Source: Borrelia turicatae 91E135
GTDB lineage: Bacteria; Spirochaetota; Spirochaetia; Borreliales; Borreliaceae
Direction of reading: 5' to 3'
Assembly (NCBI RefSeq): GCF_000012085.2
Contig: NZ_CP019368.1
Coordinates: forward strand, 1-38,808
Length of the DNA: 38,808 nt
Below the pieces are notes generated by a model. It saw nothing but the letters and a program-made list of their open reading frames with translations. It did no database searches and was not told the origin of the DNA. Shown here in pieces: positions 26,298 to 34,881 of the stretch. Position 1 is the stretch's first letter. Each line of letters opens with the position of its first letter. The position numbers and the translations under genes were made by a program.

Positions 26298-26773
26298 ATG
26301 GGACTTGCACAACCTGTTATTACTCAACAAATGGTTATTGCTGAACTTACCAAAGCTGGTATAAGTAAAGATATTGCTATTGATCTGTCTACAGATATTA
26401 TAAAAATGAGCTTACTTATAAAGATATTGAGTATTTAGAGAGTAATTTTAACCTTAAACTTGAAAAGCTAGAAGCAACCTTACAAGCTGATATTAGAGAC
26501 CTTGATAATAAAATTGACAACGTTAGAAATGAATTAAAATCTGACATTAAAGACCTGGATACCAAAATCGATTCTGTTGAGAATAATCTTAATTCCAAAA
26601 TAGATACTAAATTTAATGAACTTGATAATAAGATTGATAATGTTAAAAGTGAATTAAAATCTGATATTAAAGACCTGGATAGTAAACTTAAACTACATAA
26701 TTGGATGTTTGGTACCCTTATTACCCTTAGTATAGGAATATTCTTAGCATTAATGTCATTATTAGTAAAGTAA
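26298..26773 (+). pseudogene. bdr: bdr, one frameshift
   Basis: Starts MGLAQPVITQQMVIAELTKAG behind a good AAGGAG site. One T is missing in the DLSYRYY codons near 26388 (CTGTCTACAG; relatives have CTGTCTTACAG), so the product would stop soon after. The rest is intact in the next frame: NELTYKDIEYLESNFNLKLEK, coiled-coil repeats, SKLKLHNWMFGTLITLSIG and LLVK. Adding the base would restore a Bdr of about 158 residues. The vlp behind it is intact, so the module persists without a working bdr. Confidence 0.88.
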
Positions 26774-26848
26774 ATTTATTCAACTAGCCCCTTCTTTAAT
26801 TGATTACATATCAATTATTTTTTATCAAAATCATTTAATTATTTGTTA

Positions 26849-26896
26849 ACAACAATTAATCCTGTTAATTGTTGTATCATACTCAATCTCTGCGAT
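26849..26896 (+). promoter_or_regulatory. vmp promoter-like block with hairpin
   Basis: The best hairpin of the set: 11-base arms ACAACAATTAA / TTAATTGTTGT with a five-base loop. TTGTTG at 26869 is part of the right arm. After 16 bases comes TGCGAT, a weak -10. Confidence 0.4.
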
Positions 26897-26990
26897 GTTA
26901 AAGTACTTATTCTTTTATCTTCTGTTTTTATTTTTTTTTGAAGCTTATTAACCATCTTTTTCCCCTTAGTAAAAAAGGAGGCACGTAATA

Positions 26991-28055
26991 ATGAAAAGAA
27001 TTACTTTAAGTGCATTATTGATGACTTTATTTTTACTTCTTAGCTGTGGCAGTGGACAACTTCAACCTGAGAAACTGGCTGCTGAATCTAAAATTTCTTT
27101 CTTTGATTCACTTATCAAAATAGGTCAAGGATTTCAAGAGATTTTTGGCTTTTTTGGTAATGCTATTGGAGATACTTTTGGACTTACAGTAGTTAAATCT
27201 GATGATAAGAGAAGTAAAGTTGGTGAACACTTTGAAAGAATAAAAAAAGGTTTGGAAGGTACTAAGGATAAACTAGATGGATTAGCAAAAGACATAACTT
27301 CTACTCCTCATGCTGATACTACAGGAGTTGAGGCTACAATTAAAGGTGCTAGTGACGTTATTGTAAAACTAGTTGACTTTGTAACCAAACTTGCTAGTGT
27401 AACTAATGATGATGCTTTAATTGGTGATAATGCAGCTGGTGCTGCAGTAGCTGCTGATAAAGATAGCGTTGAAACTGTTATTAAAGAAGTTAAAGCTATA
27501 ATTGAGACTGCCAAAGAGTCTGGTGTACAGATTGACAAAGGCAATGACGGTGGTACTGGAGCAGCTGCTGCTGATGCTACTGCCACTGCTGCACTTGGTG
27601 ATAATAATGGTGCTGGTTCTGGTTCTAAACTAGCTGATGAGATAACTAAGGCAGACCCATGGGCAATGATTGACAAGGTTAAAAATGCTAAAACCAAAGA
27701 AGGTGCCCTTAGTGCTAATGCCAATAACGATGCTGGGGCATTAGCTACTGGTGGTAATGCTAATGGCAATAATGGTGCTAAGGCGGCTACTAATGCAGAC
27801 TTAGCAGCTGCTATTGCTCTTAAAGCTATGATTAAAGATGGTAGATTTAGTGCTAATGCTGCTGATAAAGATATTGTTAAGGCGGCAGCAGCAAGTGCTG
27901 TAAATAAGGTTTTAGGAGTACTTGATTTTATAATTAGGAAAACAGTAGCAATCAATCTAGATAAGATAAGAGAAACTGTTAAGGGAATACAGTACTCTGA
28001 AATTACTACTGAATCAACTGAAGCTAATACTACTCAACCCCCTGCTACTAAATGA
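26991..28055 (+). CDS. vlp: variable large protein, group B, intact
   Basis: 354 residues. Cys19 lipoprotein start, then GSGQLQPEKLAAESKISFFDS. The first 85 residues nearly match the vlp at 24900 (one change is GFFGNAIGDTFGLTVVKSDD). From DKLDGLAKDITSTPHADTTG on it instead resembles the left-edge fragment at 1-445 (also DITSTPHADTT). ADPWAMIDKVKNA and LGVLDFIIRKTVAINLDKIR follow and it ends EANTTQPPATK. It sits behind the broken bdr at 26298 and a promoter-like spacer. Confidence 0.93.
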   Translation: MKRITLSALLMTLFLLLSCGSGQLQPEKLAAESKISFFDSLIKIGQGFQEIFGFFGNAIGDTFGLTVVKSDDKRSKVGEHFERIKKGLEGTKDKLDGLAKDITSTPHADTTGVEATIKGASDVIVKLVDFVTKLASVTNDDALIGDNAAGAAVAADKDSVETVIKEVKAIIETAKESGVQIDKGNDGGTGAAAADATATAALGDNNGAGSGSKLADEITKADPWAMIDKVKNAKTKEGALSANANNDAGALATGGNANGNNGAKAATNADLAAAIALKAMIKDGRFSANAADKDIVKAAAASAVNKVLGVLDFIIRKTVAINLDKIRETVKGIQYSEITTESTEANTTQPPATK

Positions 28056-28092
28056 ATTATCTATTTAAATAATCTAAATAAAGTCATTTGAT

Positions 28093-28123
28093 GGAAACTA
28101 TTCTCATAAAGAGAAGAGTTTCC
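28093..28123 (+). terminator. vlp downstream hairpin, extended stem
   Basis: GGAAACT / AGTTTCC, continued inward by TTCTC / GAGAA after one mismatch; then CCTTTT. The strongest hairpin of this family. Confidence 0.7.
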
Positions 28124-28164
28124 CTTTTGTCTATATCTTGTAATAATACTCAGGTTTAAATAGT

Positions 28165-28580
28165 ATTGATAGCAATCATTTAACAACAGATTGATGGTAA
28201 GGCTGCATTTGAGCTTTTTGGTAAGATAAAGAAAAGAGACCTAACACTTTGTGTTGAAGATAGGGATGACGTTTTTGGTCATGGGAATGTGACTAAAACA
28301 TTTCTTAATCTTAGAGCACGTATGAGTCATAAGTTTAGGATTGCTCCTATTAAACCTATAAGTAATAAATTTACTAAAATTGCTACGTTAATAGAGCCAT
28401 TTGCAACATCTAAACTTAGTATTATGGATTATTCAAGTAAGTCAGCTATATCTGATATTTATAAGTACAAAGGAGATGGTAAGAGTGATGATGATTCATT
28501 AGATAGCATGTAAGCATCATATATGTTATTGACTTTGGGAGTGCGTAATCTTAAAGCACATTTTACTAAAATAAGGTTCC
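28165..28580 (+). pseudogene. phage terminase 3' remnant, best preserved
   Basis: One frame is open from about 28179 to 28513: QQIDGKAAFELFGKIKKRDL, then TLCVEDRDDVFGHGNVTKTF, FRIAPIKPISNKFTKIATLI, LSIMDYSSKSAISDIYKYK and GDGKSDDDSLDSM. This is the C-terminal nuclease part of a PBSX/cp32-type large terminase, with the acidic VEDRD and DDDSLDS signatures. The true ending SLSASYML is changed to a stop (SM then TAA) by local base changes. No ATP-binding part is present. A GTG at 28289 could start a 74-residue product but has no clear ribosome site. Confidence 0.75.
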
Positions 28581-28599
28581 TATAACACTTAAAATATTA

Positions 28600-28605
28600 T
28601 ATAAT
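28600..28605 (+). promoter_or_regulatory. bdr promoter, -10 TATAAT
   Basis: TATAAT; TTCCTA lies 17 bases upstream and is a possible -35. AAGGAG and the ATG at 28627 follow. Confidence 0.5.
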
Positions 28606-28626
28606 AATTATATAAGGAGTGTTTTT

Positions 28627-29181
28627 ATGGGACTTGCTCAACCTGTTATTACTCAACAAATGGTTATATCAGAACTTACCAAGGCTGGTATTAATAGAGA
28701 TATTGCTATTGATTTGTCTTACAGATATTATAAAAATGAACTGACTTACAAGGATATTGAATTCTTAAAAGAAAACTTTGATATTAAACTTGAAAAAGTC
28801 GAAGCTCTTTTACAAGCTGAAATTAAATCTGTCAAGACTGAACTGGATAACAAAATAGATACAGTTGAGAATAATCTTAACACTAAGATAGATACCAAAT
28901 TCAATGAACTGGATAACAAGATTAATACAGTTGAGAATAATCTTAACATCAAGATTGATACTAAATTCAATGAACTTGATAATAAGATTGATACAGTTAG
29001 GAATGAATTAAAATCTGATATTGCATCTGTTAGTAATGAAATTTCTCTTGTTCGAAAAGATATGGAAATTAATAAAATCAAGTTTGATAGTACATCAAGA
29101 CTTCATGGTTGGATGTTTGGCACTCTTATTACTCTTAATATAGGAATATTCTTAGCATTAATGTCATTATTAGTAAAGTAA
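28627..29181 (+). CDS. bdr: Bdr protein, 184 residues
   Basis: Intact Bdr with the MGLAQPVITQQM start and FLKENFDIKLEKVEALLQAEI. The coiled-coil part repeats DTVENNLNTKIDTKFNELDNK twice with small changes, then switches to ELKSDIASVSNEISLVRKDME, a segment shared with the divergent bdr at 19031. The membrane helix and LLVK end are standard. The mixed repeat content suggests exchange between bdr copies. It leads into the leader peptide and the group C vlp at 29406-30585. Confidence 0.93.
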   Translation: MGLAQPVITQQMVISELTKAGINRDIAIDLSYRYYKNELTYKDIEFLKENFDIKLEKVEALLQAEIKSVKTELDNKIDTVENNLNTKIDTKFNELDNKINTVENNLNIKIDTKFNELDNKIDTVRNELKSDIASVSNEISLVRKDMEINKIKFDSTSRLHGWMFGTLITLNIGIFLALMSLLVK

Positions 29182-29405
29182 ATTTATTTACCTAAAGCCT
29201 TCCTTATTTAATTGACCTTCTGTCAATTATTTTTTAGTCATTTTTTTACAAAATCATTTAATTTTTTGTTAGAGACAATTAGTAAATTAGTTGTTTTTAA
29301 TCTCTGAAATGTTAAATTATCTATGCGTTCTTAGTTTTTGTTTTTATGTTTATCAAATCTTGTTAATTATCTTGCCCCTTTTGAGTAATAAGGAGGCACG
29401 TAATA

Positions 29406-29474
29406 ATGAAAAGAATTACTTTAAGTGCATTATTAATGACTTTATTTTTATCTTGCAATAAGGAGGGACTATAA
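29406..29474 (+). CDS. 22-codon Vmp-type leader peptide
   Basis: ATG 29406 has the full vmp ribosome site (GGAGGCAC). It encodes MKRITLSALLMTLFLSC followed by NKEGL and TAA. This is the Vmp signal peptide shortened by two Leu, with its lipobox Cys at 17 and only six residues from the Cys on. The last codons form the ribosome site (AAGGAGG) of the vlp, whose ATG follows the stop after one base. The layout fits translational coupling or a leader-peptide switch, or a tiny lipopeptide. The same design occurs at 36264. Confidence 0.6.
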   Translation: MKRITLSALLMTLFLSCNKEGL

Positions 29475-29475
29475 T

Positions 29476-30585
29476 ATGAAGAATAAATTAAATGAGAGAA
29501 TTAAAAACTTTAATATAACTATACTTATATCTTTGTTCTTACTTCTTAGCTGTGGCAGTGGTCAACTTCAAGCTGGTAAGGATGGCGAGGCAGCTACAGG
29601 TGGAAGCAGTTTAAGTGCAGTATTAATGGAAGTAGTAAGAAGTACTGAAAATGTCTTTTACTCATTTATGACATTGGTTTCAGATGTATTAGGCTTTACT
29701 GTAACTAAAGATACAACTAAGAATCAGGTAGGAGAGCATTTTAATAAGCTAGGTAAGAAGCGTGGAGTAGCATCAGCAGAATTAGAAGAGGTAGCAAAAA
29801 AAGCAACATTAGGTGTTGATAAAAATGATGTATCAAAAAATCCAATTAGAGTAGCAGTTGAAGCAGCTAAGGTTACTTTAAGTACATTAAAAGAACATTT
29901 AGGGTCTTTAAAAGATATAGGTGATGCTAATCCAATAGGTGAAGCAGCAAGTAATAAAGAAGGAACATCAGCAAGTATAGATGGATTAAATAAAGCTCTT
30001 AAAGCATTGAAGGAAATAGTAAGAGCAGCAAAGGAAACAGGTGTTCCAGAGCCAAAGGCAGGGACTGCAGCATTAAATGTAACTGGGACAGATAATAAAG
30101 AAGGAGCTAAAATATTATCTATTAGTAGTGCTCACAAGCCAGCAGCAACAGATGCAGGAAAAGCAGCAGCAATACTGTCAACAGTAAGTGGAGAGGAAAT
30201 GCTAGCATCAATAGTTGTATCAGAAGAAGGTGATGAAGAACTAAAAAAAGCTGCGGATGAAAATACGACTGCGATAAGTTTCGCAAAAGGAGGTAATGGA
30301 GATTTCTTAGGAAAAGCTGTGACTCCAAAAGCGGCAGCAGTAGCAGGAGGGATAGCATTGCGTTCACTGGTTAATGCAGGGAAACTAGCATCAGGAGCTG
30401 CAGATAAGAATTCAGGAGGAAAAGAAGATGTACAAGCAGTAGGTATAGATGCAGTAAATAAGTTGTTAGGAGCAGTAGAAGATATAATTAAAAAGACAGT
30501 AAAGAATGTGCTTGAAAAAGTAAAGAAAGAAGTAGATGAATCAAGAGAGCCAAAGGCAGCGGTTTCAAAGTTAAGTCAGCAATAA
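29476..30585 (+). CDS. vlp: variable large protein, group C, intact
   Basis: 369 residues. Signal peptide unlike the other groups (MKNKLNERIKNFNITILISL), lipobox LLLSC with Cys at about residue 30, then GSGQLQAGKDGEAATGGSSLS. Downstream: NVFYSFMTLVSDVLGFTVTKD, KATLGVDKNDVSKNP, a block GGIALRSLVNAGKLASG and the helix KLLGAVEDIIKKTVKNVLEK, ending AAVSKLSQQ. The start at 29476 is set by AAGGAGG inside the leader peptide. It is the only unbroken group C gene in the window and can be used to repair the copies at 550 and 36334. Confidence 0.92.
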   Translation: MKNKLNERIKNFNITILISLFLLLSCGSGQLQAGKDGEAATGGSSLSAVLMEVVRSTENVFYSFMTLVSDVLGFTVTKDTTKNQVGEHFNKLGKKRGVASAELEEVAKKATLGVDKNDVSKNPIRVAVEAAKVTLSTLKEHLGSLKDIGDANPIGEAASNKEGTSASIDGLNKALKALKEIVRAAKETGVPEPKAGTAALNVTGTDNKEGAKILSISSAHKPAATDAGKAAAILSTVSGEEMLASIVVSEEGDEELKKAADENTTAISFAKGGNGDFLGKAVTPKAAAVAGGIALRSLVNAGKLASGAADKNSGGKEDVQAVGIDAVNKLLGAVEDIIKKTVKNVLEKVKKEVDESREPKAAVSKLSQQ

Positions 30586-30613
30586 GATAAATTAATTACT
30601 TAAAAGTAAGAGT

Positions 30614-30650
30614 AGAAGGCAATTTTAGAGATAAGTCTAGTATGCCTTCT
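30614..30650 (+). terminator. hairpin terminator of group C vlp
   Basis: AGAAGGCA / TGCCTTCT stem after the vlp stop; matches 477-514 on the left arm. Confidence 0.65.
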
Positions 30651-30719
30651 ATGTTGTTGTAATGGAAAATCAGAAGTTAGATAGTCTGGTAGTAATGCAG
30701 ATAATCTTAAAGTTATATT

Positions 30720-31598
30720 TTAATCTTTTATATCTAATTTAGAAAAAGATTTGTTATTTGTTTTTACTTCTTTTGGTTATGTTGTGTCTGATGCTTTTGG
30801 TATTAAGGCTGCTACTAAAAAGAGCGATATTGAACATTATTTATAGTTATTGCAACCACTATGCAAACATTAAAAGATAAATTAAAATATTGTGGTGGCA
30901 AGGAATGGTAATTGTGAGAATATAAGGAAGTAGTTGATAAGTTTATTACAAGGATATTGACAGGATTGTTGTAGGAGCAAAAGAAATCCGCTGGTTTTGT
31001 TACTGATGTAGCATCAATTGGTGGTATTATGAAATTCTAATGATTTGTATTAGTAGTTTATACTACAAGTGTAAAGGACCTTGTTGAAGGAATTAAATAA
31101 ATTTTTGATTTGGTATTTAAAGGAGGGAATGGACAAGCAGAGAAACCTAATCTTGATCTTAGGATGATAAGAAGAAACTTGGTAAGTTATTTGGGGCTTA
31201 AATATTAAAAAGCTATTGCTGTTAAGAAAGATGATAAAGTTAAGGAATATAAAGATGTAGTGAAGCTGTATTTAGCTAAGAAGGGTACTTATAATGATTA
31301 AAACTTATTATTGTAAAATCTAAAAAAGATATACCTATACAGGTATTATAGCATTAAGAGCTATGTCTAGGAATGGTAAGTTTGTTTAATGAGTAACGCT
31401 GATGAGTCAAAGAAATTAATATCGGGATTAGTAGTAAGTGCTGTTACTAATGCATTAAATACTTTAACTATTGCAGTAAGAAATACTGTTGATAGTGGAT
31501 TAAAAACAATCAATGAAACACTAGCAGCCGTTAAACAAGAAGATAAGTCTGCAGAAGCTACTACACCTGCAGGCGCAGTAACTGGTGGCCAGCAATAA
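30720..31598 (+). pseudogene. vlp, group A, heavily decayed with intact 3' end
   Basis: Traces of a group A Vlp run through all three frames: LFVFTSFGYVVSDAFGIKAAT, KKSDIEHY, then stops; KEVVDKFIT; TSVKDLVEGI; KAIAVKKDDK; GIIALRAMSRNGKF. Many stops and indels are present. From about 31389 on the sequence is clean: [39 protein letters not shown], then EATTPAGAVTGGQQ. No start or signal peptide is left. The contrast between the ruined body and the perfect end is striking. Confidence 0.85.
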
Positions 31599-31643
31599 TA
31601 AATAATTATCAATAAAACATACATGACTAAATAAAGTCATTTG

Positions 31644-31680
31644 AGGAAAACTTTTCTCTCTTCATAAGAATTGTTTTCCT
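31644..31680 (+). terminator. vlp downstream hairpin
   Basis: AGGAAAAC / GTTTTCCT stem, intact even though the vlp before it is decayed. Confidence 0.65.
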
Positions 31681-31726
31681 TTTATTTTTATCTTGCCCCT
31701 TTGAGTTAATAAGGAGGCACGTAATA

Positions 31727-32371
31727 ATGAAAAGAATTACTTTAAGTGCGTTATTAATGACTTTATTTTTACTCTTATCTTGTAATAATTCAGCTACTAC
31801 TCCTAAAGAAGGGCAAGCTGCTAAGCCTGATGGCACAATCCTTGACCTAGCTACAATAACTAAAAACATTACCGATGCTGTTGCTTTTGCTAAGAGTGTT
31901 AAAGACGTTCATACTTTAGTTAAATCCATTGATGAGCTTGCTAAAGCTATCGGGAAAAAAATTGGTGCCAATGGTCTTGAAACTGATGCTGATAAGAATG
32001 CAAAATTAATTTCAGGAGCATATAGTGTAATATCAGCTGTAGATACTAAATTAGCATCATTAGAAAAAAAAGTTGGAATTTCTGATGACTTAAAGGGAAA
32101 AATTACTACTGTTAAGAATGCAAGTACATCCTTTTTAACCAAGGCTAAATCAAAGACAGCTGATCTTGGTAAAGATGATGTTAAGGATGCTGATGCGAAG
32201 ACAGCTATAGATATAGCAGATACTGGAGCCAAGGATAAAGGCGCGGAAGAGCTTATTAAACTCAATACAGCAATTGATGCTTTGTTAACTTCTGCTGAAG
32301 CTGCAGTAACAGCTGCAATAAATGCGCTTTCAACTCCTGCTAAGTCAGCATCTACTGTTCAATCTAACTAA
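31727..32371 (+). CDS. vsp: variable small protein
   Basis: 214 residues, intact. Lipoprotein start with Cys19, then [62 protein letters not shown] and KKVGISDDLKGKI follow, ending INALSTPAKSASTVQSN. The run of eight A at the LEKKVG codons is the reference for the frameshift in the vsp at 22900. GGAGGCAC sets the start. It follows the decayed vlp by a short gap with no promoter-like block. Confidence 0.93.
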   Translation: MKRITLSALLMTLFLLLSCNNSATTPKEGQAAKPDGTILDLATITKNITDAVAFAKSVKDVHTLVKSIDELAKAIGKKIGANGLETDADKNAKLISGAYSVISAVDTKLASLEKKVGISDDLKGKITTVKNASTSFLTKAKSKTADLGKDDVKDADAKTAIDIADTGAKDKGAEELIKLNTAIDALLTSAEAAVTAAINALSTPAKSASTVQSN

Positions 32372-32452
32372 GGATAAACAAGTTAATTTATTATTATAAG
32401 ATTACTTTTTAATTAATCGTAATTATCTGATAAAATAAAGTCTATAAATAAT

Positions 32453-32479
32453 AAGCTAGGAGTTTTTTTCTCTTAGCTT
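32453..32479 (+). terminator. vsp-type terminator
   Basis: AAGCTAGGAG / CTCTTAGCTT hairpin followed by seven T. Confidence 0.75.
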
Positions 32480-32573
32480 TTTTTGTTTCTTTATTCTTTC
32501 TCTACTTGCTTTACTACTTTATTATACTTCTTTAGATTTCTTATGATTACTTATTAATTTTAGATTTATATTT

Positions 32574-33629
32574 ATGTATTGTTTTTATCTTGTTTTATTA
32601 CTTAATAATAACTTCTATTTTTTATTTTTACTTCTTAGCTGTGGCAGTGGGAGTGCTAAGGTGGAAGATCCTAAAACCACATTCTTAAACTCTATTGCTA
32701 ATTTGGGTAAAGGTTTCTTAGATGTTTTTACTTCCTTTTCTGATATGGTTGCTGGCGCTTTTGGTATTAAAGCTGACACTAAGAAATCTGATATTGGTCA
32801 GTATTTCACTGATATTGAAAAGACTATGACATCTGTTAAAAAGAAATTACGAGATGAAGTTGTTACGAATGGGAATTACTCAAAACTTAAATCTGTTGTT
32901 GATACATTTATCACTAACACATTAGACAAGATTGCAGAAGGAGCTAAAGAAGCGGCTAAAGGGGCTACTGGTGATGCTGCTATTGGTGGTGCTACTAAAG
33001 ATGGTCAAGATCCTGCACCTGCAGAGGTTGCAAGTGTCAACTCCCTTGTTAAAGGAATTAAAGATATAGTTGGTGTGGTTCTAAAAAAGGGTGAAGGAGA
33101 TGCAAGCGCTACTAAGACTGGTAACACAGAGCAAAAATCAATTGGTAAGTTGCTTGGTAAAAAGGATGATGGGACAGAAGCACATGCTGCTGCTGCTAGT
33201 GCATCAATAGGAGCAGTAACTGGTGCTGATATTTTACAAGCTATTGCTAAGTCTGATGCAGTTTCTGATGATCCTAAAATTGAAAACGCGAAAAATGCTG
33301 CTGACATTGCTGCTGCTAAGGCTGATGCTAATGGTAAAGATTTTGGAGATGGGCAGAAAGATGCAGTTATTGCTGCTGGTATTGCTTTAAGAGCCATGGC
33401 TAAGGATGGTAAGTTTGCTTCTAAGCAAAATGAAGATAAATCCGCTCATGCAGTGAATGGAGCAGCTGCTAGTGCTGTTGGTAAGACTTTAAGTACTCTA
33501 ATAATAGCAATAAGAAATACTGTTGATAGTGGATTGCAAACAATAAATGCAGTTCTTGCTACGGTTACACAAGAAGATAAGTCTGCAGAAGCTACTACAC
33601 CTGCAGACGCAACAGCTAGTGGACAGTAA
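32574..33629 (+). pseudogene. vlp: vlp archive cassette, group A, false start
   Basis: Vlp homology begins at FLFLLLSCGSGSAKVEDPKT (about 32622). An in-frame ATG at 32574 lies in the vsp downstream block and adds MYCFYLVLLLNNNFY; it has no ribosome site and is fortuitous, although the joined peptide is hydrophobic. The body is unbroken, with DGQDPAPAEVASVNSLVKGIK and DADANGKDFGDGQKDAVIAAG, and ends TPADATASGQ. The GGQKDA-type block and the C-terminal helix match the vlp at 2836 on the left arm. Read as a silent donor cassette. Confidence 0.85.
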
Positions 33630-33677
33630 CAATAAATAATGATTAATAACAAATACATAACTAAATAAAGTCATTTG

Positions 33678-33712
33678 AGGAAAACTCTTCTCTTCATAAG
33701 AATTGTTTTCCT
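33678..33712 (+). terminator. vlp downstream hairpin
   Basis: AGGAAAAC / GTTTTCCT stem; the next cassette starts about 20 bases later. Confidence 0.65.
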
Positions 33713-33730
33713 TTTATTTATATTATATTA

Positions 33731-34753
33731 ATGACTTTATTTTTACTTCTTAGCTGTGGCAGTGGGAGTGCTAAGGTGGAAGATCCTAAAACCTTATTCT
33801 TAACTTCTATTGCTAATTTAGGTAAAGGCTTCTTAGATGTTTTTACTTCACTTTCTGATATGGTTGCTGGGGCTTTTGGCATTAAAGCTGAGACTAAGAA
33901 GTCTGACATTGGTCAGTACTTCACTGATATTGAAACTACTATAAACACAGTTAAAAAGAAGTTACAAGAGGAAGTTGCTACGAATGGTAACTATCTAAAG
34001 ATAAAGGGAGTAGTTGATACATTTATCACTAACACATTAGATAAAATAGCAGAAGGGGCTAAAACAGCAGCTAAAGGGGCTACTACTGATGTTGTTATTG
34101 GTAATGCTAAACAAAATGAGGATGCTGTACCTGGAGAAACAGCAAGTGTAAATGCTCTTGTTAAAGGAATTAAAACTATTGTTGACGTAGTTTTAAAAGA
34201 TAATGAAGGAAATCCAGATGCTACTAAAACCGCAGATACTGAAAAAAAGTCAGTTGGTAATTTGCTTGCTAAAGGAAGTGCTAATGATGGAACAGAAGCA
34301 CAAGCTGCTGCAGCTAGTGCTTCAATCGGAGCTATAACTGGCGCTGACATTCTAAAAGCTATTGCTAAGTCTGAGAAAGCTACTGCAAATAAAGATATTA
34401 ATGTAGTAAATAATGCGGCAGAGATTGCGATTGCTAAAAATGATAGTGCTACTAAAACTCTTGATGCAGCACAAAAGGACGCAGTTATTGCAGCAGGGAT
34501 AGCATTGCGAGCAATGGCTAAGGATGGTAAATTTGCTGCTAAACAAAATGAAGAGAAATCTGCTCATGCAGTTAATGGTGCTGTTGCTAGTTCTGTTGGT
34601 AAGACTTTAAGTACTCTTATTATTGCTATTAGAAATACTGTTGATACTGGTTTAAAAACGATAAGTGATGCTCTTGCTACAGTTACACAAGAAGATAAAT
34701 CTGCAGATTCTACTACACCTGCAGATGCAACAGCTATTGGACAGCAACAATAA
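33731..34753 (+). pseudogene. vlp: vlp archive cassette, group A, signal peptide cut short
   Basis: Begins with the internal ATG of the signal peptide (MTLFLLLSCGSGSAKVEDP), right after the preceding hairpin, without ribosome site. The truncation point equals that of the vsp at 22900. The body of about 340 residues is open to DATAIGQQQ. The head and KKLQEEVATNGNYLKIK match the vlp at 14454. The centre AVPGETASVNALVKGIKTIVD resembles 17709 and 23769. It could be translated only weakly if at all. A terminase remnant and the last bdr module follow. Confidence 0.87.
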
Positions 34754-34790
34754 AGAATTATTAATAAACATAACTAAATAAAGTCATTTG

Positions 34791-34825
34791 AGGAAAACTT
34801 TTCTCTTCATAAGAATTGTTTTCCT
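34791..34825 (+). terminator. vlp downstream hairpin
   Basis: AGGAAAAC / GTTTTCCT stem followed by six T. Confidence 0.7.
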
Positions 34826-34881
34826 TTTTTACTATCTGTAATAATACTCAGGTTTAAATAGTATTGATAGCAATCCTTTAA

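Noticed and set aside
31367-31624. Minus-strand frame opposite the decayed vlp
   Set aside because: Shadow of the intact 3' end of the vlp on the plus strand.
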